From: Bacteroidota bacterium
Lineage (GTDB): Bacteria; Bacteroidota; Bacteroidia; Flavobacteriales_D; Sanyastnellaceae
Direction of reading: 5' to 3'
Length of the DNA: 64,000 nucleotides
Assembly (NCBI GenBank): GCA_027619225.1
Contig: JAQCFW010000002.1
Coordinates: forward strand, 1 to 64,000
The notes under the pieces are model-generated. The model saw only the letters and a list, made by a program, of their open reading frames with translations. It had not been told where the DNA came from and ran no database searches. The position numbers were made by a program, and so were the translations under genes. Positions within the stretch are counted from its first letter, which is position 1. Every line of letters begins with the position of its first letter. This document shows positions 8,723-16,870 of the stretch, one piece after another.

Positions 8723-9958
8723 CTAATTTTTATCTAAATACACAAGCCTGCTTAATAGATCTGGTTTAATAAATTGATTAGCGACTCTTAACAAATCGTC
8801 TGAACTGATTTTTTCAATTGATTTAAAAAAATCATCTAATGGCTGAACTTTATTGTACAATAAAAAACTCTTAGCCAAACCAGTCATCATTGCTGGACCG
8901 CTATCTTGAGATAAGGCTATTTGGCCTATGAGCTGAGTCTTCGCATCATGGAGCTGCCTAACACCTAACTTGGTATTGCACAAAAGCATTAACTCCTTAT
9001 CAACAAGAGCTTCAACCTTGTCATGATGCCTTCTGTCAGTACCAAAATAAACTGAAAAAACGCCGCTATCTTGGTATGGAGAGTATCCCGCCTCAATGTG
9101 ATATGCCATTCCATATTTCTCGCGAATATTTAAACTTAACCTACAATTCATTGCGGGTCCTCCCAAATAATTAGCAAGTAGTGTTAATGGCAGTTTATCT
9201 GGATGGTCAGCCCCAACTGTAATCCCTCCCAAAAGGTGATGAACTTGATGCGTGTCTTGCTCTACACGTTCGTCAAAAATAGGAATAGCCTTAGGAACAA
9301 GGCGATTTAATTGAGAAACCCTGCCGACTTCCTGGCCAAGATACTTCTCACACAGTTTTTTTAATTTCGCAATTGGCGTAGAACCCACCGAAGCAAAAAC
9401 CATTTGGTCTGGACAATAATAACGTTCTACAAATGAATTAATTTGGAGTTTGCCTAGATTATTTACAGACTCTTGGGTTCCTAAAATCGTCCTGCCTAAG
9501 GGGTGCGCGCCGAAAAGTCGTTCTTCAAATTCATCAAAAATTACATCAGAAGGGTTGTCTAAAACAGAAGCAATTTCATCGAGAATTACCTCCTGTTCTT
9601 TTGCGATTTCCTTTTCCGGAAATGTTGAATTGAAGCTGATGTCAGATACCAACTCAATGGCTCTATCAAGATCTCTTTCTAAAAAAGAAGCACTAATCCA
9701 AGTTTCTTCTTTGGTTGTGTATGCATTCAAATCGCCACCTACTCTTTCAAGGCGATTTAAAATATGAAATGTCTTTCTTTTCTTTGTCCCTTTAAACAAA
9801 CAATGCTCGATAAAATGAGCAACACCAGCTTCTCCCGACAACTCATCCCGAGACCCAGCATTGACCACAAGAGCAATGTGACTCGCTGATCTAGGCACCT
9901 CTTTATGAATAACCCGAAGGCCATTTGGTAGGGTAAATGTGTGAAATTCGAATTTCAT
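8723..9958 (-). CDS. M16 family zinc metallopeptidase
   Basis: A 411-residue peptidase of the M16 (pitrilysin/processing peptidase-like) family. The inverted zinc motif HFIEH gives His48, Glu51 and His52, and the third ligand fits Glu128, 76 residues on, in the segment DEIASVLDNPSD. Two homologous halves of about 200 residues are seen, as in single-chain M16B members. No signal peptide is visible, so it is probably cytosolic or periplasmic by another route. It is last in the etfB-to-M16 gene run (27 bases after atoE) but also has its own exact -7 element at 9967-9974. Confidence 0.9.
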   Translation of the reverse strand: MKFEFHTFTLPNGLRVIHKEVPRSASHIALVVNAGSRDELSGEAGVAHFIEHCLFKGTKKRKTFHILNRLERVGGDLNAYTTKEETWISASFLERDLDRAIELVSDISFNSTFPEKEIAKEQEVILDEIASVLDNPSDVIFDEFEERLFGAHPLGRTILGTQESVNNLGKLQINSFVERYYCPDQMVFASVGSTPIAKLKKLCEKYLGQEVGRVSQLNRLVPKAIPIFDERVEQDTHQVHHLLGGITVGADHPDKLPLTLLANYLGGPAMNCRLSLNIREKYGMAYHIEAGYSPYQDSGVFSVYFGTDRRHHDKVEALVDKELMLLCNTKLGVRQLHDAKTQLIGQIALSQDSGPAMMTGLAKSFLLYNKVQPLDDFFKSIEKISSDDLLRVANQFIKPDLLSRLVYLDKN

Positions 9959-9966
9959 TGCGTTCG

Positions 9967-9974
9967 CAAATATA
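9967..9974 (-). promoter_or_regulatory. Candidate -7 element of the M16 peptidase gene
   Basis: Minus-strand TATATTTG matches TAnnTTTG and ends 8 bases before the start codon, in the short gap after atoE. It would give a near-leaderless transcript independent of the upstream operon. Confidence 0.4.
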
Positions 9975-9985
9975 CCCTGAGGCTT

Positions 9986-11407
9986 TTAAGATATGAGTAG
10001 TAATCCTATAATAAAGACCAAACCTGAAACAATCAATGCCGCTAGTGTAAATGGCAATATATCCTGGGCTTTCAATTTTGTAATACCTAAAAGAGGCAAT
10101 GCCCAAAATGGTTGAAGCATATTCGTCCATTGATCACCGTAAGCCATTGCCATTATCCCCTTTTCAAGACTCATCCCCATACTGTGACAAGCTTCAATAA
10201 CAAGGGGGCCTTGTACTGCCCACTGGCCTCCTCCACTGGGAATAAAAATATTCAGCACGCCAGATGATGTGAAAATTGCCAGAGGCAATGTTGTTAAATT
10301 GGTTGACGAAACCAAAGCTCCAGATAAAATATTTACAAGTCCTGTCCCAGTAACAACACCCATTATCCCGAAGTAAATTGGAAATTGCAGCAGGATGCCC
10401 GAGGCACCTCCTATCGCTTTTTCAAGTGCAGATAGAAGATTCTTTATTGACCCATGAGCAAGAAGCGCTAAGCCTAATAAAATTAAATTAATCCAGTCTG
10501 GTGTAATAAATCCAAGTCGGGTAGCTTCTAACTCAGACGAAATAGTCAACCAAATGGCTGTTCCTATAAACAAAACTCCAAACAGCCATGCCAAACCTCT
10601 TCCATTGTCTAATTTCTCCGAAATTGAAGAAGCTCCAACACTTTCATAGCTTCGCACTTCATCCTTGAGACTGCTTTGTGGCGATACTAGTTTTAAGTCC
10701 TCTGATGGTTTGGTAAATAAATGCCCCAACAGAGCAAATAAAAGGACTACTGCGAAAATAACCCCAAGTGTAATTGCGATATTCCAAGTTGATAAAACAG
10801 TAGATGAAATTGAGATCGAATCAGGAATAGGGAGTTGCCAATCAGCCCCTTTTGGGTATAATGAAAGCAAATGACCTGATTCAGCAACTTTTAAAGGTGC
10901 GCTACCGCTTAGACCACTATGCCAAACCAAAAGACCCATATAACCAGCTGCGCCTAATAGTCCTGGACGAATACCATAACCGTGTTTTGCTGATTTATCA
11001 ATGACTGATTTTGCTAAAAGTGCACCAGCCACTAATCCCAGCCCCCAATTAAGCCATCCTAGCATTAACGCAAATAAGGCTACATAGGCAGGTGCTAAAG
11101 CTGAATTCTTGACAGCTAAAGTGACAACTTTATCAAGCAAATATTTAACTGGAGCAGACAAAGCCAAAACATGGCCAAGTACCAGCATAAACATAGCTTG
11201 AAAACCAAACCTCAATAGAGAAGGATTCCACAAACCGTCTGACCAAGCTCTCAATACCATATCGGCCTCTGTAATAAGCAGTGCGCTAAAACCAGCAACA
11301 GCAGTTAATAATAAAGCTATTGCAAATGGAGAAGGAAGAAATTTATGAAAACCCTGAGAATATGCTAAAAGCCATCGAGACCCTTTGGCTTTAATACTCT
11401 CTTTCAC
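9986..11407 (-). CDS. AtoE-type short-chain fatty acid transporter (TIGR00366)
   Basis: A 473-residue integral membrane protein with about 11-12 hydrophobic segments. The re-entrant-like signature IPSGGGQWAVQGP (about 386-398) and the ending region YGDQWTNMLQPFWALPLLG are typical of the AtoE/TIGR00366 family, whose E. coli member takes up short-chain fatty acids such as acetoacetate or butyrate. Together with etfA/etfB in the same run it hints at fatty acid or ketoacid oxidation, an inference from context. It starts 16 bases after the DUF3127 gene. Confidence 0.85.
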   Translation of the reverse strand: MKESIKAKGSRWLLAYSQGFHKFLPSPFAIALLLTAVAGFSALLITEADMVLRAWSDGLWNPSLLRFGFQAMFMLVLGHVLALSAPVKYLLDKVVTLAVKNSALAPAYVALFALMLGWLNWGLGLVAGALLAKSVIDKSAKHGYGIRPGLLGAAGYMGLLVWHSGLSGSAPLKVAESGHLLSLYPKGADWQLPIPDSISISSTVLSTWNIAITLGVIFAVVLLFALLGHLFTKPSEDLKLVSPQSSLKDEVRSYESVGASSISEKLDNGRGLAWLFGVLFIGTAIWLTISSELEATRLGFITPDWINLILLGLALLAHGSIKNLLSALEKAIGGASGILLQFPIYFGIMGVVTGTGLVNILSGALVSSTNLTTLPLAIFTSSGVLNIFIPSGGGQWAVQGPLVIEACHSMGMSLEKGIMAMAYGDQWTNMLQPFWALPLLGITKLKAQDILPFTLAALIVSGLVFIIGLLLIS

Positions 11408-11423
11408 TAAATCTTATCCGTTA

Positions 11424-11864
11424 TTAAAACGGGAGATCATCATCAGAGTCAGCAGTAGAACTCAATTCAACAGCAGCTACCTCAGGCAAAGGCGCTGAAG
11501 TCACATTTGGAGCTGAAGCTTGACTAGTTTGAGAATACTGACCCCCTAGCGAACCAGCCTGAGAACCAGCCTGAGCACCTTGACCCGACGCTTGACCCGA
11601 CGCACCTTTTTCGATTCTCCAAGCATTTAAATCAACATAGTAATTGCCGTTATACTCACGGCCTTTTACATCAAACTTTACTGTGACCTCATCGTCAACT
11701 GAAAGTCCGTCTAATTGTTCAACACGCTCTTTAAGAGCACCAAATTTAATATCCTGTGGATATTGATCGTTAGTAGTAATGACGAAGTCGCGCTTAAAAA
11801 AGCCGCTGGGAAAATCCTGTCTATCGAACAGAATTTTAATTTTTCCTTTGATCTCAAATGACAT
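11424..11864 (-). CDS. DUF3127 OB-fold protein with SSB-like C-terminal tip
   Basis: A 146-residue protein. Residues 1-90 form a DUF3127 domain (MSFEIKGKIKILFDRQDF at the start, WRIEKG at its end) with an OB-fold-like beta pattern. Residues about 91-125 are a low-complexity Gly/Ala/Gln/Ser linker (GASGQASGQGAQAGSQAG). The chain ends in ADSDDDLPF. This layout of OB domain, flexible G/Q/S linker and acidic D-D-D-[IL]-P-F tip is that of bacterial single-stranded DNA-binding protein SSB, whose tip recruits replication and repair proteins. DUF3127 is formally uncharacterised, so an SSB-paralogue role is inference. It is distinct in sequence from canonical SSB. Confidence 0.85.
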   Translation of the reverse strand: MSFEIKGKIKILFDRQDFPSGFFKRDFVITTNDQYPQDIKFGALKERVEQLDGLSVDDEVTVKFDVKGREYNGNYYVDLNAWRIEKGASGQASGQGAQAGSQAGSLGGQYSQTSQASAPNVTSAPLPEVAAVELSSTADSDDDLPF

Positions 11865-11900
11865 GCTATAAAGGTAATTTAAGGAAATGTAAAAACAATA

Positions 11901-12818
11901 CTATCCGAGGTTAAAAGTTAGAAGGGTTTTCCACGCTTCATTAACATTTCCATTGTCAAGAAGGTTTAAAGCGTGTTTATGCAGCTCCAACTCTAGAACA
12001 ACTCCATTGTCAGCATAATCTATAAAGATCTCAGACAATTCAATGAGCTTATAATCATTCACCTCTGTTTCATCTGGCAAGCTTGCAACATTGCCCAGCA
12101 TAGCAAGATGCTTCCCAGTTAGGATACTACTCGTACGGATGTCTGAAGGAATGGAATCAACTCCTATCCCTAAATTTGCCAAAGGCTTAGGTATTTCAAA
12201 CAGTGCCTCATTTGAAGCTCTTGTGTAATAAGAGCCACCGCATCTGGCAACAAGATCAAGTAAAACAGCATCAGGCAACCCGTCTGAGCCCAACACATTG
12301 TTTCGGAAATGCATACGCTTAATCTCACAGAACACCAAGTTACCTGCACCTGGGTTAGGACCTAAAGACTCTACCTTCAATACCTTACACTCCATAGAAA
12401 CAGGTGATTCAAGAACTCTTGGAGGAGTGATGGTCACTGATGGGACTTCGGTCAAACCAGCCTTTTCAAACTCATTAACTCCTTGAGCATAATCAGTTGA
12501 AGCAAGTGAACAGGCATGAACTAAATTGTAGTCAACCATATTAATCACAACTTCGGGAACTTCAAGTACATTTTCTAATGTGTGCTTGGTGGTATTGTCC
12601 TTCCCTCGGCGAGCTGGAGAAAAAATTAAAATAGGAGGGTTTGCTGAAAAAACATTGAAATAACTAAAGGGAGCAAGGTTTACTCTACCTTCTTTATCAA
12701 TTGTACTTGCTAATGCAATCGGTCTGGGAGCAACACCGCCTAGTAACAAGGCGTGAAGTTTCTGAGGACTTAGGTTGTCCGGATTAAACTCTTGGTGAGT
12801 TGATGCCAAATCAGACAT
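11901..12818 (-). CDS. Flavin reductase-like (flavoredoxin) protein
   Basis: A 305-residue protein of the flavin reductase-like domain family. The FMN-binding segment APRPIALAST...GRVNLAPFSYFN lies at about 30-55, and IFSPARRGKDNTTKHT near 85 is typical. Such proteins bind FMN and reduce it or act in electron transfer. The C-terminal third is an extra region without a recognised motif. Its ATG shares one base with the purE stop (TAATG), indicating coupled translation. The context of ETF subunits nearby is compatible with a redox role; the substrate is unknown. Confidence 0.83.
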   Translation of the reverse strand: MSDLASTHQEFNPDNLSPQKLHALLLGGVAPRPIALASTIDKEGRVNLAPFSYFNVFSANPPILIFSPARRGKDNTTKHTLENVLEVPEVVINMVDYNLVHACSLASTDYAQGVNEFEKAGLTEVPSVTITPPRVLESPVSMECKVLKVESLGPNPGAGNLVFCEIKRMHFRNNVLGSDGLPDAVLLDLVARCGGSYYTRASNEALFEIPKPLANLGIGVDSIPSDIRTSSILTGKHLAMLGNVASLPDETEVNDYKLIELSEIFIDYADNGVVLELELHKHALNLLDNGNVNEAWKTLLTFNLG

Positions 12819-13315
12819 TATTTTGTCTTGTGATTTTCTACAATTGAAGTTGAATCTTCTACTTTAGATTTAAGTGCAGACTTAAAAGACACAATACGGT
12901 CTAGGAGAACAGAATCAGATGTGGCAATTATTTGGGCAGCTAAAATACCTGCATTACGAGCTCCATCAAGAGCAACAGTAGCAACTGGGACACCTGATGG
13001 CATCTGTAGAATACTCAAAACAGAATCCCATCCATCTATAGAATTGCTGCTTTTAATTGGCACTCCAATTACTGGCAAAGGAGTATAAGAGGCAGTCATT
13101 CCGGGAAGATGTGCAGCGCCACCAGCTCCGGCAATAATCACCTTAAATCCGTCTTTAACGGCACGTTTTGCATATTCAGACAATCTATCTGGCGTTCTGT
13201 GGGCACTAACAACAGTAGCTTTATATTCAACACCAAGTTCTGTGAGGACCTTCATGGCTTCTTCCATGACTGGAAGGTCTGAAGTGCTGCCCATTATTAT
13301 ACCTACTTTACCCAT
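12818..13315 (-). CDS. purE: N5-carboxyaminoimidazole ribonucleotide mutase PurE
   Basis: A 165-residue class I PurE, which converts N5-CAIR to CAIR in de novo purine synthesis. The start GIIMGSTSDLPVMEEA, the SAHRTPDR motif (about 40-47) and the GAGGAAHLPGMTAS motif (about 63-76) are all present. PurK is not in the window. It sits 5 bases after the DUF151 gene and overlaps the next gene by one base. Confidence 0.95.
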   Translation of the reverse strand: MGKVGIIMGSTSDLPVMEEAMKVLTELGVEYKATVVSAHRTPDRLSEYAKRAVKDGFKVIIAGAGGAAHLPGMTASYTPLPVIGVPIKSSNSIDGWDSVLSILQMPSGVPVATVALDGARNAGILAAQIIATSDSVLLDRIVSFKSALKSKVEDSTSIVENHKTK

Positions 13316-13320
13316 AATGA

Positions 13321-14028
13321 TTAATTGTCTGAATTAATTTTGTCAATTTTATCACGAATTTTGGAAGCCGATTCGTAATCCTCATTACGAATGGCATCAT
13401 TCAGATTTTTCTTGAGTTCTAAAATATTCCTCTTCTTAAAATCTTCATCAAATTTAACCGCCGACTCTACATCGTCTTCTTTGTTGCTACGTTGATCTTC
13501 GTCCACCTCTGTAGTTTCCAAATTAAGACTCAAAGCTTCATCATCCTCTACATCATGTTCGTCAACATCTAGTTCCTCCTCATCCAACTCGGTCTCATCT
13601 CTATTAATCTCGGCCTCCTCCTCTGGCGTAATCCCTGTAGCTTCTAAAACAGCTTCATAACATCTAATTGGAGCTCTAAACCTCACTGCAATAGCAACTG
13701 CATCTGATGACCTTGAATCCACTTCAACTATCTTCTCTCCGTCAGTAACAACAATTTTAGCAAAAAAGACCCCTTCTTTATAATCAATGATCACAACCTC
13801 AGTGACATTCAACTCAAAAGATGACAAAGTAGACTTAAAAAGATCGTGAGTCAGTGGCCTACTGGGCTTCATGTTCTCAAGCTCAATAGCGATGTGTTGT
13901 GCTTCAAAACCTCCTATTAATATAGGAATTTTTCTGTTGCCACCTTTCTCCATTAACACCATAACATAGGCCCCTGAATTGCCTCCATTTAAAGAGATAT
14001 CAAATATTTCAAGGTCTATTTTCTTCAT
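13321..14028 (-). CDS. Bifunctional nuclease family (DUF151) protein with UVR motif
   Basis: A 235-residue protein. Residues 1-135 are a DUF151 bifunctional nuclease domain (ISLNGGNSGAYVMVLME; DSRSSDAVAIAVRF near 110-123). Residues about 140-195 are an extremely acidic linker (repeated D/E clusters), and the last 35 residues (LKKNLNDAIRNEDYESASKI) are a UvrB/UvrC interaction motif. The domain plus UVR arrangement is common in Bacteroidota. Characterised DUF151 members include a thermophile nuclease, but the cellular role here is unknown. It follows etfA by 18 bases. Confidence 0.85.
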   Translation of the reverse strand: MKKIDLEIFDISLNGGNSGAYVMVLMEKGGNRKIPILIGGFEAQHIAIELENMKPSRPLTHDLFKSTLSSFELNVTEVVIIDYKEGVFFAKIVVTDGEKIVEVDSRSSDAVAIAVRFRAPIRCYEAVLEATGITPEEEAEINRDETELDEEELDVDEHDVEDDEALSLNLETTEVDEDQRSNKEDDVESAVKFDEDFKKRNILELKKNLNDAIRNEDYESASKIRDKIDKINSDN

Positions 14029-14046
14029 GTATTAACGCTAATTTAA

Positions 14047-14976
14047 TTAAAGCGCTTTAATTGCCTCGGTTAATTTAGGAAGAACTTCAAAGACATCACC
14101 AACAATTCCATAATCAGCTGCCTTAAAGAATGGTGCTTCAGGGTCAGTATTGATCACGACGATTACTTTACTTTGATTGACCCCCGCAAGGTGCTGAATC
14201 GCACCTGATATCCCACAAGCAATGTACAAGTCGGGGCGTATGGTTAACCCAGTTTGGCCTACATGCTCGTGATGAGGACGCCAACCCATATCTCCTACAG
14301 GTCGACTACATGCTGTAGTGGCACCTAAAGCACGTGCGAGATCCTCAACAATACCCCAATTCTCAGGCCCCTTAAGGCCACGACCAGCAGAAACCACTCT
14401 TTCTGCCTCTGGTAGAGGAACAGAACCATCGTTACTTGTTGGGGTAAATCCATTTATAACGACACGCTGAGCACCTATATCAGCAGAAAATGTTTCGACT
14501 GAAGCATCTACCGCATCAGGTTTAATACCAAACGAATTAGGTGTAATAGAAATGACACGTACATCAGACAGTACGTTAACTGCAGCAGTAGCTTTTCCAC
14601 TGAATACATTTCTTGTGAAGGTCTTACCCTCTGGAAGACATGTAACGCCCGATACGTAACCAACATTCAAGGCTATTGCAACACGGGGAGCGATAGCATT
14701 GCCATCGTTGTTGCCCGAGAATACGATAGTTGATGCTGCCGCATTTTTTGCTGCTGCCTGGGTAAGCTTAGAAAGTTGCGCGTTATCTGTTACGGCTTCT
14801 GAGAAGTGTAGAACTTTAGAAACACCTACAGAGCCAAGTCCACCATCACCTGATAACGTTCCTGAAACAAGTGCTGTTACGTCACCTACATTCATGTTTT
14901 TTGCAAACGATGCAACTTCAAGTCCGGCCTTAGTAGCCGTACCGTCTTGTGTTTGGATATATACTAAAACTGACAT
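14047..14976 (-). CDS. etfA: Electron transfer flavoprotein alpha subunit
   Basis: A 309-residue FAD-binding subunit of the heterodimeric electron transfer flavoprotein, which takes electrons from acyl-CoA and other dehydrogenases and passes them to ETF:quinone oxidoreductase. The C-terminal FAD domain carries SAGRGLKGPENW (about 197-208), CSRPVGDMGW and the HVGQTGLTIRPDLY segment. It starts immediately after the etfB stop with no gap, so the two are co-translated. It is in the same direction as atoE, consistent with fatty acid oxidation. Confidence 0.94.
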   Translation of the reverse strand: MSVLVYIQTQDGTATKAGLEVASFAKNMNVGDVTALVSGTLSGDGGLGSVGVSKVLHFSEAVTDNAQLSKLTQAAAKNAAASTIVFSGNNDGNAIAPRVAIALNVGYVSGVTCLPEGKTFTRNVFSGKATAAVNVLSDVRVISITPNSFGIKPDAVDASVETFSADIGAQRVVINGFTPTSNDGSVPLPEAERVVSAGRGLKGPENWGIVEDLARALGATTACSRPVGDMGWRPHHEHVGQTGLTIRPDLYIACGISGAIQHLAGVNQSKVIVVINTDPEAPFFKAADYGIVGDVFEVLPKLTEAIKAL

Positions 14977-15717
14977 CTAAATAATTTTTGCTTCTTCACG
15001 TAAAAGACGGACTAAATCTGCTGCGTTATCCGCATCTACCATAACGCAATCACCTTTTGCAGGTGGCAGTGTAAATTTACTTACCTCTGTCGGAGCGGTA
15101 ACTCCTGAATCTTCAACAACGGTAAGAGGTTTCGTTCTTGCTGACATAATCCCTCTCATATTCGGGATCTTTTGCTCAGCCATTCCCTTTGTAGCACTTA
15201 ACACAAACGCACCATGTACAGTTACGTTGTTTGTCCCACCGGTAGATTCACAATTCAGGGTTGATACATCACCATCTACATCAATTGAAGTGGCAAATGC
15301 AACATATGGCAGATCCATACACTCCGCAATCATAGCAGGCACAGCAGATGAATTGTTATCAATGGATTCTTTACCAGCAAATATGATGTCATACGATTTA
15401 TCATTTGCGTAATTAGCAATCAATCTAGCTACCTGAGAAGAGTCTGTCGGATTCGCATCTATTCTCACTGCATCACTAGCACCTATGGCTAAAGCCTTGC
15501 GAATAATAGGATCACATGTTGTGTCACCTACTGTAATTGTCGTGACTGAACCTCCATGCGCCTCAACCAATTCGATAGCACGCACAAGAGCATACCACTC
15601 ATCATAAGGATTGACTATAAATTGTACGCCGCTTTCATCGAAGCGTTTATCTCCGTCTGTAAAGGCAATACGACTAGTGGTATCTGGAGCTTTACTGATA
15701 CAAACAAGCAATTTCAT
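14977..15717 (-). CDS. etfB: Electron transfer flavoprotein beta subunit
   Basis: A 246-residue AMP-binding beta subunit of ETF. It begins MKLLVCISKAPDTTSRI, contains NPYDEWYALVRAIEL (about 37-51) and the AMP-binding region DNNSSAVPAMIAE (about 120-132). It is first in the minus-strand run that continues through etfA, DUF151 and purE. A -7 element (TACCTTTG on the minus strand) lies 40 bases upstream. The gene is divergent from pdhB. Confidence 0.94.
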   Translation of the reverse strand: MKLLVCISKAPDTTSRIAFTDGDKRFDESGVQFIVNPYDEWYALVRAIELVEAHGGSVTTITVGDTTCDPIIRKALAIGASDAVRIDANPTDSSQVARLIANYANDKSYDIIFAGKESIDNNSSAVPAMIAECMDLPYVAFATSIDVDGDVSTLNCESTGGTNNVTVHGAFVLSATKGMAEQKIPNMRGIMSARTKPLTVVEDSGVTAPTEVSKFTLPPAKGDCVMVDADNAADLVRLLREEAKII

Positions 15718-15757
15718 ACATAATAATTATAATTCTGAAACACATTTCTCAGAATTG

Positions 15758-15765
15758 CAAAGGTA
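15758..15765 (-). promoter_or_regulatory. Candidate -7 element of the etfB operon
   Basis: Minus-strand TACCTTTG matches TAnnTTTG exactly and would leave a leader of about 35 bases before etfB. No TTG is present at the usual -33 distance. Confidence 0.45.
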
Positions 15766-15802
15766 TGAATAGAGAGGTGTCTTAATGCAGTCATAATTGG
15801 CT

Positions 15803-15810
15803 TATATTCG
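15803..15810 (+). promoter_or_regulatory. Candidate -7 element of pdhB
   Basis: TATATTCG matches TAnnTTnG and ends 24 bases before the pdhB start. It is divergent from the etfB element 37 bases away. Confidence 0.4.
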
Positions 15811-15834
15811 CCGACCGAAATATGCGTCAATACC

Positions 15835-16818
15835 ATGCGTGAAATCACATATAGAGAAGCTGTCGCTGAAGCGATGAGCGAAGAAATGCGCCGAGACGAG
15901 CGTGTTTTCCTGATAGGAGAGGAGGTTGCCGAGTACAACGGTGCCTACAAAGCTTCTAAGGGTATGTTGGATGAATTTGGTGCTCGAAGAGTCATCGACA
16001 CACCCATTGCCGAACTCGGATTCACTAGCATTGCAGTAGGTGCCGCTATGAACGGCTTAAGACCCATCGTTGAATATATGACCTGGAATTTTGCTGTTTT
16101 GGCATCAGACCAAATCATAAATCACGCCGCCAAGATGCTACAAATGAGCGGTGGTCAATTCTCAACGCCCATCGTATTTCGAGGTCCTAACGGCCCCGCT
16201 GGTCAATTAGGGGCAACTCACAGCCAAAGTTATGAGGCGATGTACTCAGCTATTCCTGGTCTTAAAGTTGTGACACCCTTCACGCCTTACGAAGCGAAAG
16301 GGCTTCTTAAATCTGCCATTCGTGACAACGACCCAGTCCTTATTATGGAGTCTGAAAAAATGTATGGTGACAAAGGCATGATTCCCGAAGGTGAGTTTTT
16401 AGTACCTATAGGTAAAGCGAACGTTAGGAAAAAGGGTTCTGATGTCACTGTCGTTTCTTTCGGTAAAATACTCAAAGAAGTTCACGCTGCAGCTGATGAA
16501 CTGGCAAAGGAAGGAATCGAAGTTGAAATCATCGATCTCGTTACTATACGTCCTTTAGACCTCGATACGATTATCGAATCTGTAAAGAAAACAAATCGAC
16601 TTGTTATTGTTGAGGAGAGCTTCCCAGTAAGTTCTGTTTCATCTGAAGTTGCATATCGCGTACAGCGTAATGCCTTCGACCACCTTGACGCTCCAATTAT
16701 TCGGTTATGCCAATCCGATACTCCTTTTGCATTCGCAACAACTCTCATTGACGAAGCTCTTCCACAAATAAAAGAAATTATGGAAGCTGTTAAAAACGTC
16801 ATCTACGTTAATAAATAA
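15835..16818 (+). CDS. pdhB: Pyruvate dehydrogenase E1 component, beta subunit
   Basis: A 327-residue E1 beta subunit of the alpha2beta2-type 2-oxoacid dehydrogenase complex. It starts MREITYREAVAEAMSEEMRRD, and shows GEEVAEYNGAYKASKG, DTPIAELGFTSIAVGAAMNG and the later EESFPVSS segment, all typical of PdhB and its relatives. E1 alpha, E2 and E3 genes are not in the window, so pyruvate versus branched-chain specificity rests on similarity to Bacteroidota PdhB. It is followed 52 bases later by hppA. Confidence 0.92.
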   Translation: MREITYREAVAEAMSEEMRRDERVFLIGEEVAEYNGAYKASKGMLDEFGARRVIDTPIAELGFTSIAVGAAMNGLRPIVEYMTWNFAVLASDQIINHAAKMLQMSGGQFSTPIVFRGPNGPAGQLGATHSQSYEAMYSAIPGLKVVTPFTPYEAKGLLKSAIRDNDPVLIMESEKMYGDKGMIPEGEFLVPIGKANVRKKGSDVTVVSFGKILKEVHAAADELAKEGIEVEIIDLVTIRPLDLDTIIESVKKTNRLVIVEESFPVSSVSSEVAYRVQRNAFDHLDAPIIRLCQSDTPFAFATTLIDEALPQIKEIMEAVKNVIYVNK

Positions 16819-16870
16819 GTAAATAATTCGCCGAACTAATGATCTTCGGCAAAGACCAAAATTATACATC

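Noticed and set aside
14045-14062. Perfect 18-bp palindrome AATTAAAGCGCTTTAATT
   Set aside because: It includes the last codons and stop of etfA and has no T tract; likely a coding coincidence rather than an operator or terminator.
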